A stretch of 64,000 nucleotides of DNA from Pseudorasbora parva (lineage: Eukaryota > Chordata > Actinopteri > Cypriniformes > Gobionidae). The notes beneath the pieces are model-generated. The model was not told where the DNA came from and made no database searches. It saw only the letters and a program-made list of their open reading frames with translations. The first letter of the stretch is position 1, and the number at the start of each line of letters is the position of its first letter. This document shows positions 45,838 to 58,936 of the stretch, piece by piece. The translations under genes were made by a program, and so were the position numbers. The DNA is taken from the NCBI RefSeq assembly GCF_024679245.1, contig NC_090178.1, positions 18,106,213-18,170,212 on the forward strand, given 5' to 3'.

Positions 45838-46233
45838 ATTCTGAGGGGCTCAAAATGCCCCTCAGAATGAGCTACCACCTCTATTGCATTACAGTGTACT
45901 CAAACTATATCAACTCTCTCCCACATATTCTGCTAGTGTGAAAACACCCTACTGGCCTCACTAAATAATCTTTCAATAACAATTGAGTTCTTTCCAAAAA
46001 AGTCTCACTTCAATGTAACTGTAATACAGGCCTGTGAGTAAACAACTAAGAGTTGACTTCCTAAAGCATCCTCTAATAACAATTGATTTTTTGAAAAAAC
46101 ACTCTCCAGTTCACATTACATCAGGGCTAGAACCCTCTAAGTTTCGTTGGGAAGTCAGGGTTTGGCCAAGGGACGCTACAGTAGAACAGATGTTTTCTGG
46201 CTTAATAAAATGGTCCATATGGAGAGGAAGCAA
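45838..46233 (+). repeat. chimeric monomer C to D
   Basis: The 5' part has class-C markers (GAGTTCTTTCC, GTTGACTTCCTAAAG, AATTGATTTTTTG). The 3' part has class-D markers of the beta core (GAACCCTCTAAG, GGCCAAGGGACG, ATGTTTTCTGGCTTAATA). The junction lies between about 46100 and 46130. Confidence 0.8.
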
Positions 46234-49011
46234 ATTCTGAGGGGCTCAAAATGCCCCTCAGAATGAGCTACCACCTCTATTGCATTACATTGTACTCAAA
46301 CTATAGCAACTCTCTCCCACAAATTCTGATAGTGTGAACACACCCTACTGGCCTCACTAAATAATCTTTCAATAACAATTGAGTTGTTCCCAAAAAAGTC
46401 TCACTTTCATGTAACTGCAATACAGGTCTGTGAGAAAACAACTAAGAGTTGACTACCTAGAGCATCCTCTAATAACAATTGAATTTTTGAAAAAACACTC
46501 TCCAGTTCACATTACATCAGGGCTAGAACCTGCTAAGTTACGTTGGGAAGCCAGGGTACGGCCATGGGGCGCTACAGTAGAACAGATGCATCCTGGCTTG
46601 ATAAAATGGTCCATATGGAGAGGAAGCAAATTCTGAGGGGCTCAAAATGCCCCTCAGAATGAGCTACCACCTGTATTGCATTACAGTGTACTCAAACTAT
46701 ATCAACTCTCTCCCACATATTCTGCTAGGGTGAAAACACCCTACTGGCCTCACTAAATAATCTTTCAATAACAAATGAGTTGTTTCCAAAAAAGTCTCAC
46801 TTTCATGTAACTGCAATACAGGCCTGTGAGTAAACAACTAAGAGTTGACTACCTAAAGCATCCTCTAATAACAATAAAATTTTTGAAAAAACATTCTCTC
46901 CAGTTCACATTACATCAGGGCTAGAACCCGCTAAGCTTCGTTGGGAAGCCAGGGTTTGGCCAAGTGACGCTACAGTAGAACAGATGTTTTCTGGCTAAAT
47001 AAAATGGTCCATATGGAGAGGAAGCAAATTCTGAGGGGCTCAAAATGCCCCTCAGAATGAGCTACCACCTCTATTGCATTACATTGTACTCAAACTATAG
47101 CAACTCTCTCCCACATATTCTGCTAGTGTGAAAACACCCTACTGGCCTCACTAAATAATCTTTCAATAATAATTGAGTTGTTTCCAAAAAAGTCTCACTT
47201 CAATGTAACTGTAATACAGGCCTGTGAGTAAACAACTAAGAGTTGACTACCTAAAGCATCCTCTAATAACAATTGAATTTTTGAAAAAACACTCTCCAGT
47301 TCACATTACATCAGGGCTAGAACCTGCTAAGTTACGTTGGGAAGCCAGGGTACGGCCATGGGATGCTACAGTAGAACAGATGCAATCTGGCTTGATAAAA
47401 TGGTCCATATGGAGAGGAAGCAAATTCTGGGGGGCTCAAAATGCCCCTCAGAATGAGCTACCACCTGTATTGCATTACAGTGTACTCAAACTATAGCAAC
47501 TCTCTCCCACATATTCTGCTAGTGTGAAAACACCCTACTGGCCCCACTAAATAATCTTTCAATAACAACTGAGTTGTTTCCAAAAAAGTCTCACTTTCAT
47601 GTAACTGCAATACAGGCCTGTGAGTAAACAACTAAGAGTTGACTACCTAAAGCATCCTCTAATAACAATTAAATTTTTGAAAAAACATTCTCTCCAGTTC
47701 ACATTACATCAGGGCTAGAACCCGCTAAGTTTCGTTGGGAAGTCAGGGTTTGGCCAAGTAACGCTACAGTAGAACAGATGTTTTCTGGCTAAATAAAATG
47801 GTCCATATGGAGAGGAAGCAAATTCTGAGGGGCTCAAAATGCCCCTCAGAATGAGCTACCACCTCTATTGCATTACATTGTACTCAAACTATAGCAACTC
47901 TCTCCCACATATTCTGATAGTGTGAAAACACCCTACTGGCCTCACTAAATAATCTTTCAATAACAATTGAGTTGTTTCCAAAAAAGTCTCACTTTCATGT
48001 AACTGCAATACAGGCCTGTGAGAAAACAACTAAGAGTTGACTACCTAAAGCATCCTCTAATAACAATTGAATTTTTGAAAAAACACTCTCCAGTTCACAT
48101 TACATCAGGGCTAGAACCTGCTAAGTTACAATGGTAAGCCAGGGTACAGCCATGGGACGCTACAGTAGAACAGATTCATTCTGGCTTGATAAAATGGTCC
48201 ATATGGAGAGGAAGCAAATTCTGAGGGGCTCAAAATGCCCCTCAGAATGAGCTACCACCTCTATTGCATTACATTGTACTCAAACTATAGCAACTCTCTC
48301 CCACATATTCTGCTAGTGTGAAAAAACCCTACTGGCCTCAAAAAATAATCTTTCAATAACAATTGAGTTGTTTCCAAAAAAGTCTCACTTTCATGTAACT
48401 GCAATACAGGCCTGTGAGTAAACAACTAAGAGTTGACTACCTAAAGCATCCTCTAATAACAATTAAATTTTTGAAAAAACATTCTCTCCAGTTCACATTA
48501 CATCAGGGCTAGAACCCGCTAAGTTTCGTTGGGAAGTCAGGGTTTGGCCATGGGACGCTACAGTAGAACAGATGTTTTCTGGCTTAATAAAATGGTCCAT
48601 ATGGAGAGGAAGCAAATTCTGAGGGGCTCAAAATGCCCCTCAGAATGAGCTACCACCTCTATTGCATTACATTGTACTCAAACTATAGCAACTCTCTCCC
48701 ACATATTCTGCTAGTGTGAAAACACCCTACTGGCCTCACTAAATAATCTTTCAATAACAATTGAGTTGTTTCCAAAAAAGTATCAATTTCATGTAACTGC
48801 AATACAGGCCTGTGAGAAAACAACTAACAGTTGACTACCTAAAGCATCCTCTAATAACAATTGAATTTTTGAAAAAACACTCTCCAGTTCACATTACATC
48901 AGGGCTAGAACCTGCTAAGTTACGTTGGGAAGCCAGGGTACGGCCATGGGACGCTACAGTAGAACAGATGCAATCTGGCTTGATAAAATGGTCCATATGG
49001 AGAGGAAGCAA
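45838..49011 (+). repeat. beta HOR core, copy 4
   Basis: This copy is 3966 bp after core 3. Its first monomer is a C/D chimera rather than a pure D. Private changes include ATGCATCCTGG near 46588 and TTACAATGG near 48127. After it the array returns to A-R, C, F and alpha-type order. Confidence 0.9.
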
Positions 49012-49803
49012 ATTCTGAGGGGCTCAAAATGCCCCTCAGAATGAGCTACCACCTGTATTGCATTATAGTGTACTCAAACTATAGCAACTCTCTCCCACAT
49101 ATTCTGCTAGTGTGAAAACACCCTACTGGCCTCACTAAATAATCTTTCAATAACAATTGAGTTGTTTCCAAAAAAGTCTCACTTTCATGTAACTGCAATA
49201 CAGGCCTGTGAGAAAACAACTAAGAGTTGACTACCTAAAGCATCCTCTAATAACAATTGAATTTTTGAAAAAACACTCTCCAGTTCACATTACATCAGGG
49301 CTAGAACCTGCTAAGTTACGTTGGGAAGCCAGGGTACGGCCATGGGACGCTACAGTAGAACAGATGCGTTCTGGCTTGATAAAATGGTCCATATGGAGAG
49401 GAAGCAAATTCTGAGGGGCTCAAAATGCCCCTCAGAATGAGCTACCACCTCTATTGCATTACAGTGTACTCAAACTATATCAACTCTCTCCCACATATTC
49501 TGCTAGTGTGAAAACACCCTACTGGCCTCACTAAATAATCTTTCAATAACAATTGAGTTCTTTCCAAAAAAGTCTCACTTCAATGTAACTGTAATACAGG
49601 CCTGTGAGTAAACAACTAAGAGTTGACTTCCTAAAGCATCCTCTAATAACAATTGATTTTTTGAAAAAACACTCTCCAGTTCACATTATATCAGGGCTAG
49701 AACCCGCTAAGTTTCGTTGGGAAGTCAGGGTTTGGCCATGGGACCCTACACTAGAACAGATGCGTTCTGGCTTGATAAAATGGTCCATATAGAGAGGAAG
49801 CAA

Positions 49804-52800
49804 ATTCTGAGGGGCTCAAAATGCCCCTCAGAATGAGCTACCACCTGTATTGCATTACAGTGTACTCAAACTATATCAACTCTCTCCCACATATTCTGCT
49901 AGTGTGAACACACCCTACTGGCCTCAATAAATAATCTTTCAATAACAATTGAGTTGTTTCCAAAAAAGTCTCACTTCAATGTAACTGTAATACAGGCCTG
50001 TGAGTAAACAACTAAGAGATGACTACCTAAAGCATCCTCTGATAACAATTGATTTTTTGAAAAAACACTCTCCAGTTCACATTACATCAGGGCTAGAACC
50101 CGCTAAGTTTCGTTGGGAAGTCAGGGTTTGGCCATGGGACGCTACAGCAGAACAGATTCGTTCTGGCTTGATAAAATGGTCCATATGGAGAGGAAGCAAA
50201 TTCTGAGGGGCTCAAAATGCCCCTCAGAATGAGCTACCACCTCTATTGCATTACAGTGTACTCAAACTATAGCAACTCTCTCCCTCATATTCTGCTAGTG
50301 TGAAAACACCCTACTGGCCTCACTAAATAATCTTTCAATAACAATTGAGTTGTTTCCAAAAAAGTCTCACTTTCATGTAACTGCAATACAGGCCTGTGAG
50401 AAAACAACTAAGAGTTGACTACCTAAAGCATCCTCTAATAACAATTGAGTTTTTGAAAAAAAAAAAAAAAACACTACAGTTCACATTACATCAGGGCTAG
50501 AACCTGCTAAGTTACGTTGGGAAGCCAGGGTACGGCCATGGGACGCTACAGTAGAACAGATGTGTTCTGGCTTGATAAAATGGTCCATATGGAGAGGAAG
50601 CAAATTCTGAGGGGCTCAAAATGCCCCTCAGAATGAGCTACCACCTGTATTGCATTACAGTGTACTCAAACTATATCAACTCTCTCCCACATATTCTGCT
50701 AGTGTGAAAACACCCTACTGGCCTCACTAAATAATCTTTCAATAACAATTGAGTTGTTTCCAAAAAAGTCTCACTTCAATGTAACTGTAATACAGGCCTG
50801 TGAGTAAACAACTAAGAGTTGACTACCTAAAGCATCCTCTAATAACAATTGATTTTTTGAAAAAACACTCTCCAGTTCACATTATATCAGGGCTAGAATC
50901 CGCTAAGTTTCGTTGGGAAGTCAGGGTTTGGCCATGGGACGCTACAGTAGAACAGATGCGTTCTGGCTTGATAAAATGGTCCATATAGAGAGGAAGCAAA
51001 TTCTGAGGGGCTCAAAATGCCCCTCAGAATGAGCTACCACCTCTATTGCATTACATTGTACTCAAACTATAGCAACTCTCTCCCACATATTCTGATAGTG
51101 TGAACACACCCTACTGGCCTCACTAAATAATCTTTCAATAACAATTGAGTTGTTCCCAAAAAAGTCTCACTTTCGTGTAACTGCAATACAGGTCTGTGAG
51201 AAAACAACTAAGAGTTGACTACCTAAAGCATCCTCTAATAACAATTGAATTTTTGAAAAAACACTCTCCAGTTCACATTACATCAGGGCTAGAACCTGCT
51301 AAGTTACGTTGGGAAGCCAGGGTACGGCCATGGGACGCTACAGTAGAACAGATGCATTCTGGCTTGATAAAATGGTCCATATGGAGAGGAAGCAAATTCT
51401 GAGGGGTTCAAAATGCCCCTCAGAATGAGCTACCACCTGTATTGCATTACAGTGTACTCAAACTATATCAACTCTCTCCCACATATTCTGCTAGTGTGAA
51501 CACACCCTACTGGCCTCAATAAATAATCTTTCAATAACAATTGAGTTGTTTCCAAAAAAGTCTCACTTTCATGTAACTGCAATACAGGCCTGTGAGTAAA
51601 CAACTAAGAGTTGACTACCTAAAGCATCCTCTAATAACAATTGAATTTTTGAAAAAACACTCTCCAGTTCACATTACATCAGGGCTAGAACCTGCTAAGT
51701 TACGTTGGGAAGCCAGGGTACGGCCATGGGACGCTACAGTAGAACAGATGCAATCTGGCTTGATAAAATGGTCCATATGGAGAGGAAGCAAATTCTGAGG
51801 GGCTCAAAATGCCCCTCAGAATGAGCTACCACCTGTATTGCATTACAGTGTACTCAAACTATATCAACTCTCTCCCACATATTCTGCTAGTGTGAAAACA
51901 CCCTACTGGCCTCACTAAATAATCTTTCAATAACAATTGAGTTGTTTCCAAAAAAGTCTCACTTCAATGTAACTGTAATACAGGCCTGTGAGTAAACAAC
52001 TAAGAGTTGACTACCTAAAGCATCCTCTAATAACAATTGATTTTTTGAAAAAACACTCTCCAGTTCATGTTACATCAGGGCTAGAACCCGCTAAGTTTCG
52101 TTGGGAAGTCACGGTTAGGCCATGGGACGCTACAGTAGAACAGATGCGTTCTGGCTTGATAAAATGTTCCATATGGAGAGGAAGCAAATTCTGAGGGGCT
52201 CAAAATGCCCCTCAGAATGAGCTACCACCTGTATTGCATTACAGTGTACTCAAACTATAGCAACTCTCTCCCACATATTCTGCTAGTGTGAAAACACCCT
52301 ACTGGCCTCACTAAATAATCTTTCAATAACAATTGAGTTGTTTCCAAAAAAGTCTCACTTTCATGTAACTGCAATACAGGCCTGTGAGAAAACAACTAAG
52401 AGTTGACTACCTATAGCATCCTCTAATAACAATTGAATTTTTGAAAAAACACTCTCCAGTTCACATTACATCAGGGCTAGAACCTGCTAAGTTACGTTGG
52501 GAAGCCAGGGTACGGCCATGGGACGCTACAGTAGAACAGATGCAATCTGGCTTGATAAAATGGTCCATATGGAGAGGAAGCAAGTTCTGAGGGGCTCAAA
52601 ATGCCCCTCAGAATGAGCTACCACCTCTATTGCATTACAGTGTACTCAAACTATATCAACTCTCTCCCACATATTCTGCTAGTGTGAAAACACCCTACTG
52701 GCCTCACTAAATAATCTTTCAATAACAATTGAGTTCTTTCCAAAAAAGTCTCACTTCAATGTAACTGTAATACAGGCCTGTGAGTAAACAACTAAGAGTT

Positions 52801-52979
52801 GACTTCCTAAAGCATCCTCTAATAACAATTGATTTTTTATAAAAACACTCTCCAGTTCACATTATATCAGGGCTAGAACCCGCTAAGTTTCGTTGGGAAG
52901 TCAGGGTTTGGCCATGGGACGCTACACTAGAACAGATGCGTTCTGGCTTGATAAAATGGTCCATATAGAGAGGAAGCAA
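49804..52979 (+). repeat. alpha HOR unit, 8 monomers (3176 bp)
   Basis: The order is F-E-C2-A-H-A-Q-B-A-C. The seventh monomer (GTG at 52384) is closed by CTATAG in the frame and the eighth (52780) by TTTTTATAAAAAC. Both private changes recur in the 56156-58936 unit, showing shared ancestry of those tails. Confidence 0.85.
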
Positions 52980-55900
52980 ATTCTGAGGGGCTCAAAATGC
53001 CCCTCAGAATGAGCTACCACCTGTATTGCATTACAGTGTACTCAAACTATATCAACTCTCTCCCACATATTCTGCTAGTGTGAACACACCCTACTGGCCT
53101 CAATAAATAATCTTTCAATAACAATTGAGTTGTTTCCAAAAAAGTCTCACTTCAATGTAACTGTAATACAGGCCTGTGAGTAAACAACTAAGAGTTGACT
53201 ACCTAAAGCATCCTCTGATAACAATTGATTTTTTGAAAAAACACTCTCCAGTTCACATTACATCAGGGCTAGAACCCGCTAAGTTTCGTTGGGAAGTCAG
53301 GGTTTGGCCATGGGACGCTACAGTAGAACAGATTCGTTCTGGCTTGATAAAATGGTCCATATGGAGAGGAAGCAAATTCTGAGGGGCTCAAAATGCCCCT
53401 CAGAATGAGCTACCACCTGTATTGCATTACAGTGTACTCAAACTATAGCAACTCTCTCCCTCATATTCTGCTAGTGTGAAAACACCCTACTGGCCTCACT
53501 AAATAATCTTTCAATAACAATTGAGTTGTTTCCAAAAAAGTCTCACTTTCATGTAACTGCAATACAGGCCTGTGAGAAAACAGCTAAGAGTTGACTACCT
53601 AAAGCATCCTCTAATAACAATTGAGTTTTTGAAAAAAAAAAAAAAAACACTACAGTTCACATTACATCAGGGCTAGAACCTGCTAAGTTACGTTGGGAAG
53701 CCAGGGTACGGCCATGGGACGCTACAGTAGAACAGATGTGTTCTGGCTTGATAAAATGGTCCATATGGAGAGGAAGCAAATTCTGAGGGGCTCAAAATGC
53801 CCCTCAGAATGAGCTACCACCTGTATTGCATTACAGTGTACTCAAACTATATCAACTCTCTCCCACATATTCTGCTAGTGTGAAAACACCCTACTGGCCT
53901 CACTAAATAATCTTTCAATAACAATTGAGTTGTTTCCAAAAAAGTCTCACTTCAATGTAACTGTAATACAGGCCTGTGAGTAAACAACTAAGAGTTGACT
54001 ACCTAAAGCATCCTCTAATAACAATTGATTTTTTGAAAAAACACTCTCCAGTTCACATTATATCAGGGCTAGAATCCGCTAAGTTTCGTTGGGAAGTCAG
54101 GGTTTGGCCATGGGACGCTACAGTAGAACAGATGCGTTCTGGCTTGATAAAATGGTCCATATAGAGAGGAAGCAAAATCTGAGGGGCTCAAAATGCCCCT
54201 CAGAATGAGCTACCACCTCTATTGCATTACATTGTACTCAAACTATAGCAACTCTCTCCCACATATTCTGATAGTGTGAACACACCCTACTGGCCTCACT
54301 AAATAATCTTTCAATAACAATTGAGTTGTTCCCAAAAAAGTCTCACTTTCGTGTAACTGCAATACAGGTCTGTGAGAAAACAACTAAGAGTTGACTACCT
54401 AAAGCATCCTCTAATAACAATTGAATTTTTGAAAAAACACTCTCCAGTTCACATTACATCAGGGCTAGAACCTGCTAAGTTACGTTGGGAAGCCAGGGTA
54501 CGGCCATGGGACGCTACAGTAGAACAGATGCATTCTGGCTTGATAAAATGGTCCATATGGATAGGAAGCAAATTCTGAGGGGCTCAAAATGCCCCTCAGA
54601 ATGAGCTACCACCTGTATTGCATTACAGTGTACTCAAACTATAGCAACTCTCTCCCACATATTCTGATAGTGTGAACACACCCTACTGGCCTCACTAAAT
54701 AATCTTTCAATAACAATTGAGTTGTTCCCAAAAAAGTCTCACTTTCATGTAACTGCAATACAGGTCTGTGAGAAAACAACTAAGAGTTGACTACCTAAAG
54801 CATCCTCTAATAACAATTGAATTATTGAAAAAACACTCTCCAGTTCACATTACATCAGGGCTAGAACCTGCTAAGTTACGTTGGGAAGCCAGGGCACGGC
54901 CATGGGACGCTACAGTAGAACAGATGTATTCTGCCTTGATAAAATGGTCCATATGGAGAGGAAGCAAATTCTGAGGGGCTCAAAATGCCCCTCAGAATGA
55001 GCTACCACCTGTATTGCATTACAGTGTACTCAAACTATATCAACTCTCTCCCACATATTCTGCTAGTGTGAACACACCCTACTGGCCTCACTAAATAATC
55101 TTTCAATAACAATTGAGTTGTTTCCAAAAAAGTCTCACTTTCATGTAACTGTAATACAGGCCTGTGAGTAAACAACTAAGAGTTGACTACCTAAAGCATC
55201 CTCTAATAACAATTGAATTTTTGAAAAAACACTCTCCAGTTCACATTACATCAGGGCTAGAACCTGCTAAGTTACGTTGGGAAGCCAGGGTACGGCCATG
55301 GGACGCTACAGTAGAACAGATGCATTCTGGCTTGATAAAATGGTCCATATGGAGAGGAAGCAAATTCTGAGGGGCTCAAAATGCCCCTCAGAATGAGCTA
55401 CCACCTGTATTGCATTACAGTGTACTCAAACTATAGCAACTCTCTCCCACATATTCTGCTAGTGTGAAAACACCCTACTGGCCTCACTAAATAATCTTTC
55501 AATAACAATTGAGTTGTTTCCAAAAAAGTCTCACTTTCATGTAACTGCAATACAGGCCTGTGAGAAAACAACTAAGAGTTGACTACCTAAAGCATCCTCT
55601 AATAACAATTGAATTTTTGAAAAAACACTCTCCAGTTCACATTACATCAGGGCTAGAACCTGCTAAGTTACGTTGGGAAGCCAGGGTACGGCCATGGGAC
55701 GCTACAGTAGAACAGATGCGTTCTGGCTTGATAAAATGGTCCATATGGAGAGGAAGCAAGTTCTGAGGGGCTCAAAATGCCCCTCAGAATGAGCTACCAC
55801 CTCTATTGCATTACAGTGTACTCAAACTATATCAACTCTCTCCCACATATTCTGCTAGTGTGAAAACACCCTACTGGCCTCACTAAATAATCTTTCAATA

Positions 55901-56155
55901 ACAATTGAGTTCTTTCCAAAAAAGTCTCACTTCAATGTAACTGTAATACAGGCCTGTGAGTAAACAACTAAGAGTTGACTTCCTAAAGCATCCTCTAATA
56001 ACAATTGATTTTTTGAAAAAACACTCTCCAGTTCACATTATATCAGGGCTAGAACCCGCTAAGTTTCGTTGGGAAGTCAGGGTTTGGCCATGGGACGCTA
56101 CACTAGAACAGATGCGTTCTGGCTTGATAAAATGGTCCATATAGAGAGGAAGCAA
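52980..56155 (+). repeat. alpha HOR unit, 8 monomers (3176 bp), second copy
   Basis: The order is F-E-C2-A-H-A(Y)-A-H-A-R-C. It has the same length as the preceding unit, but the B position is taken by class-A monomers. The A monomer at 54572 has several private changes (IELLKK, RARPW, MYSALIK), suggesting an older or differently derived copy. Confidence 0.85.
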
Positions 56156-58936
56156 ATTCTGAGGGGCTCAAAATGCCCCTCAGAATGAGCTACCACCTGT
56201 ATTGCATTACAGTGTACTCAAACTATATCAACTCTCTCCCACATATTCTGCTAGTGTGAACACACCCTACTGGCCTCAATAAATAATCTTTCAATAACAA
56301 TTGAGTTGTTTCCAAAAAAGTCTCACTTCAATGTAACTGTAATACAGGCCTGTGAGTAAACAACTAAGAGTTGACTACCTAAAGCATCCTCTGATAACAA
56401 TTGATTTTTTGAAAAAACACTCTCCAGTTCACATTACATCAGGGCTAGAACCCGCTAAGTTTCGTTGGGAAGTCAGGGTTTGGCCATGGGACGCTACAGT
56501 AGAACAGATTCGTTCTGGCTTGATAAAATGGTCCATATGGAGAGGAAGCAAATTCTGAGGGGCTCAAAATGCCCCTCAGAATGAGCTACCACCTGTATTG
56601 CATTACAGTGTACTCAAACTATAGCAACTCTCTCCCTCATATTCTGCTAGTGTGAAAACACCCTACTGGCCTCACTAAATAATCTTTCAATAACAATTGA
56701 GTTGTTTCCAAAAAAGTCTCACTTTCATGTAACTGCAATACAGGCCTGTGAGAAAACAGCTAAGAGTTGACTACCTAAAGCATCCTCTAATAACAATTGA
56801 GTTTTTGAAAAAAAAAAAAAAAAACACTACAGTTCACATTACATCAGGGCTAGAACCTGCTAAGTTACGTTGGGAAGCCAGGGTACGGCCATGGGACGCT
56901 ACAGTAGAACAGATGTGTTCTGGCTTGATAAAATGGTCCATATGGAGAGGAAGCAAATTCTGAGGGGCTCAAAATGCCCCTCAGAATGAGCTACCACCTG
57001 TATTGCATTACAGTGTACTCAAACTATATCAACTCTCTCCCACATATTCTGCTAGTGTGAAAACACCCTACTGGCCTCACTAAATAATCTTTCAATAACA
57101 ATTGAGTTGTTTCCAAAAAAGTCTCACTTCAATGTAACTGTAATACAGGCCTGTGAGTAAACAACTAAGAGTTGACTACCTAAAGCATCCTCTAATAACA
57201 ATTGATTTTTTGAAAAAACACTCTCCAGTTCACATTATATCAGGGCTAGAATCCGCTAAGTTTCGTTGGGAAGTCAGGGTTTGGCCATGGGACGCTACAG
57301 TAGAACAGATGCGTTCTGGCTTGATAAAATGGTCCATATAGAGAGGAAGCAAAATCTGAGGGGCTCAAAATGCCCCTCAGAATGAGCTACCACCTCTATT
57401 GCATTACATTGTACTCAAACTATAGCAACTCTCTCCCACATATTCTGATAGTGTGAACACACCCTACTGGCCTCACTAAATAATCTTTCAATAACAATTG
57501 AGTTGTTCCCAAAAAAGTCTCACTTTCGTGTAACTGCAATACAGGTCTGTGAGAAAACAACTAAGAGTTGACTACCTAAAGGATCCTCTAATAACAATTG
57601 AATTTTTGAAAAAACACTCTCCAGTTCACATTACATCAGGGCTAGAACCTGCTAAGTTACGTTGGGAAGCCAGGGTACGGCCATGGGACGCTACAGTAGA
57701 ACAGATGCATTCTGGCTTGATAAAATGGTCCATATGGAGAGGAAGCAAATTCTGAGGGGCTCAAAATGCCCCTCAGAATGAGCTACCACCTGTATTGCAT
57801 TACAGTGTACTCAAACTATAGCAACTCTCTCCCACATATTCTGCTAGTGTGAACACACCCTACTGGCCTCAATAAATAATCTTTCAATAACAATTGAGTT
57901 GTTTCCAAAAAAGTCTCACTTTCATGTAACTGCAATACAGGCCTGTGAGTAAACAACTAAGAGTTGACTACCTAAAGCATCCTCTAATAACAATTGAATT
58001 TTTGAAAAAACACTCTCCAGTTCACATTACATCAGGGCTAGAACCTGCTAAGTTACGTTGGGAAGCCAGGGTACGGCCATGGGACGCTACAGTAGAACAG
58101 ATGCATTCTGGCTTGATAAAATGGTCCATATGGAGAGGAAGCAAATTCTGAGGGGCTCAAAATGCCCCTCAGAATGAGCTACCACCTGTATTGCATTACA
58201 GTGTACTCAAACTATAGCAACTCTCTCCCACATATTCTGCTAGTGTGAAAACACCCTACTGGCCTCACTAAATAATCTTTCAATAACAATTGAGTTGTTT
58301 CCAAAAAAGTCTCACTTTCATGTAACTGCAATACAGGCCTGTGAGAAAACAACTAAGAGTTGACTACCTATAGCATCCTCTAATAACAATTGAATTTTTG
58401 AAAAAACACTCTCCAGTTCACATTACATCAGGGCTAGAACCTGCTAAGTTACGTTGGGAAGCCAGGGTACGGCCATGGGACGCTACAGTAGAACAGATGC
58501 AATCTGGCTTGATAAAATGGTCCATATGGAGAGGAAGCAAGTTCTGAGGGGCTCAAAATGCCCCTCAGAATGAGCTACCACCTCTATTGCATTACAGTGT
58601 ACTCAAACTATATCAACTCTCTCCCACATATTCTGCTAGTGTGAAAACACCCTACTGGCCTCACTAAATAATCTTTCAATAACAATTGAGTTCTTTCCAA
58701 AAAAGTCTCACTTCAATGTAACTGTAATACAGGCCTGTGAGTAAACAACTAAGAGTTGACTTCCTAAAGCATCCTCTAATAACAATTGATTTTTTATAAA
58801 AACACTCTCCAGTTCACATTATATCAGGGCTAGAACCCGCTAAGTTTCGTTGGGAAGTCAGGGTTTGGCCATGGGACGCTACACTAGAACAGATGCGTTC
58901 TGGCTTGATAAAATGGTCCATATAGAGAGGAAGCAA
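56156..58936 (+). repeat. alpha HOR unit, 7 monomers (2781 bp)
   Basis: The order is F-E-C2-A-H-A-H-A-C. It is one monomer shorter than its neighbours and carries the CTATAG and TTTTTATAAAAAC markers of the 49804 unit. It is consistent with a one-monomer deletion by unequal exchange. Confidence 0.85.
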
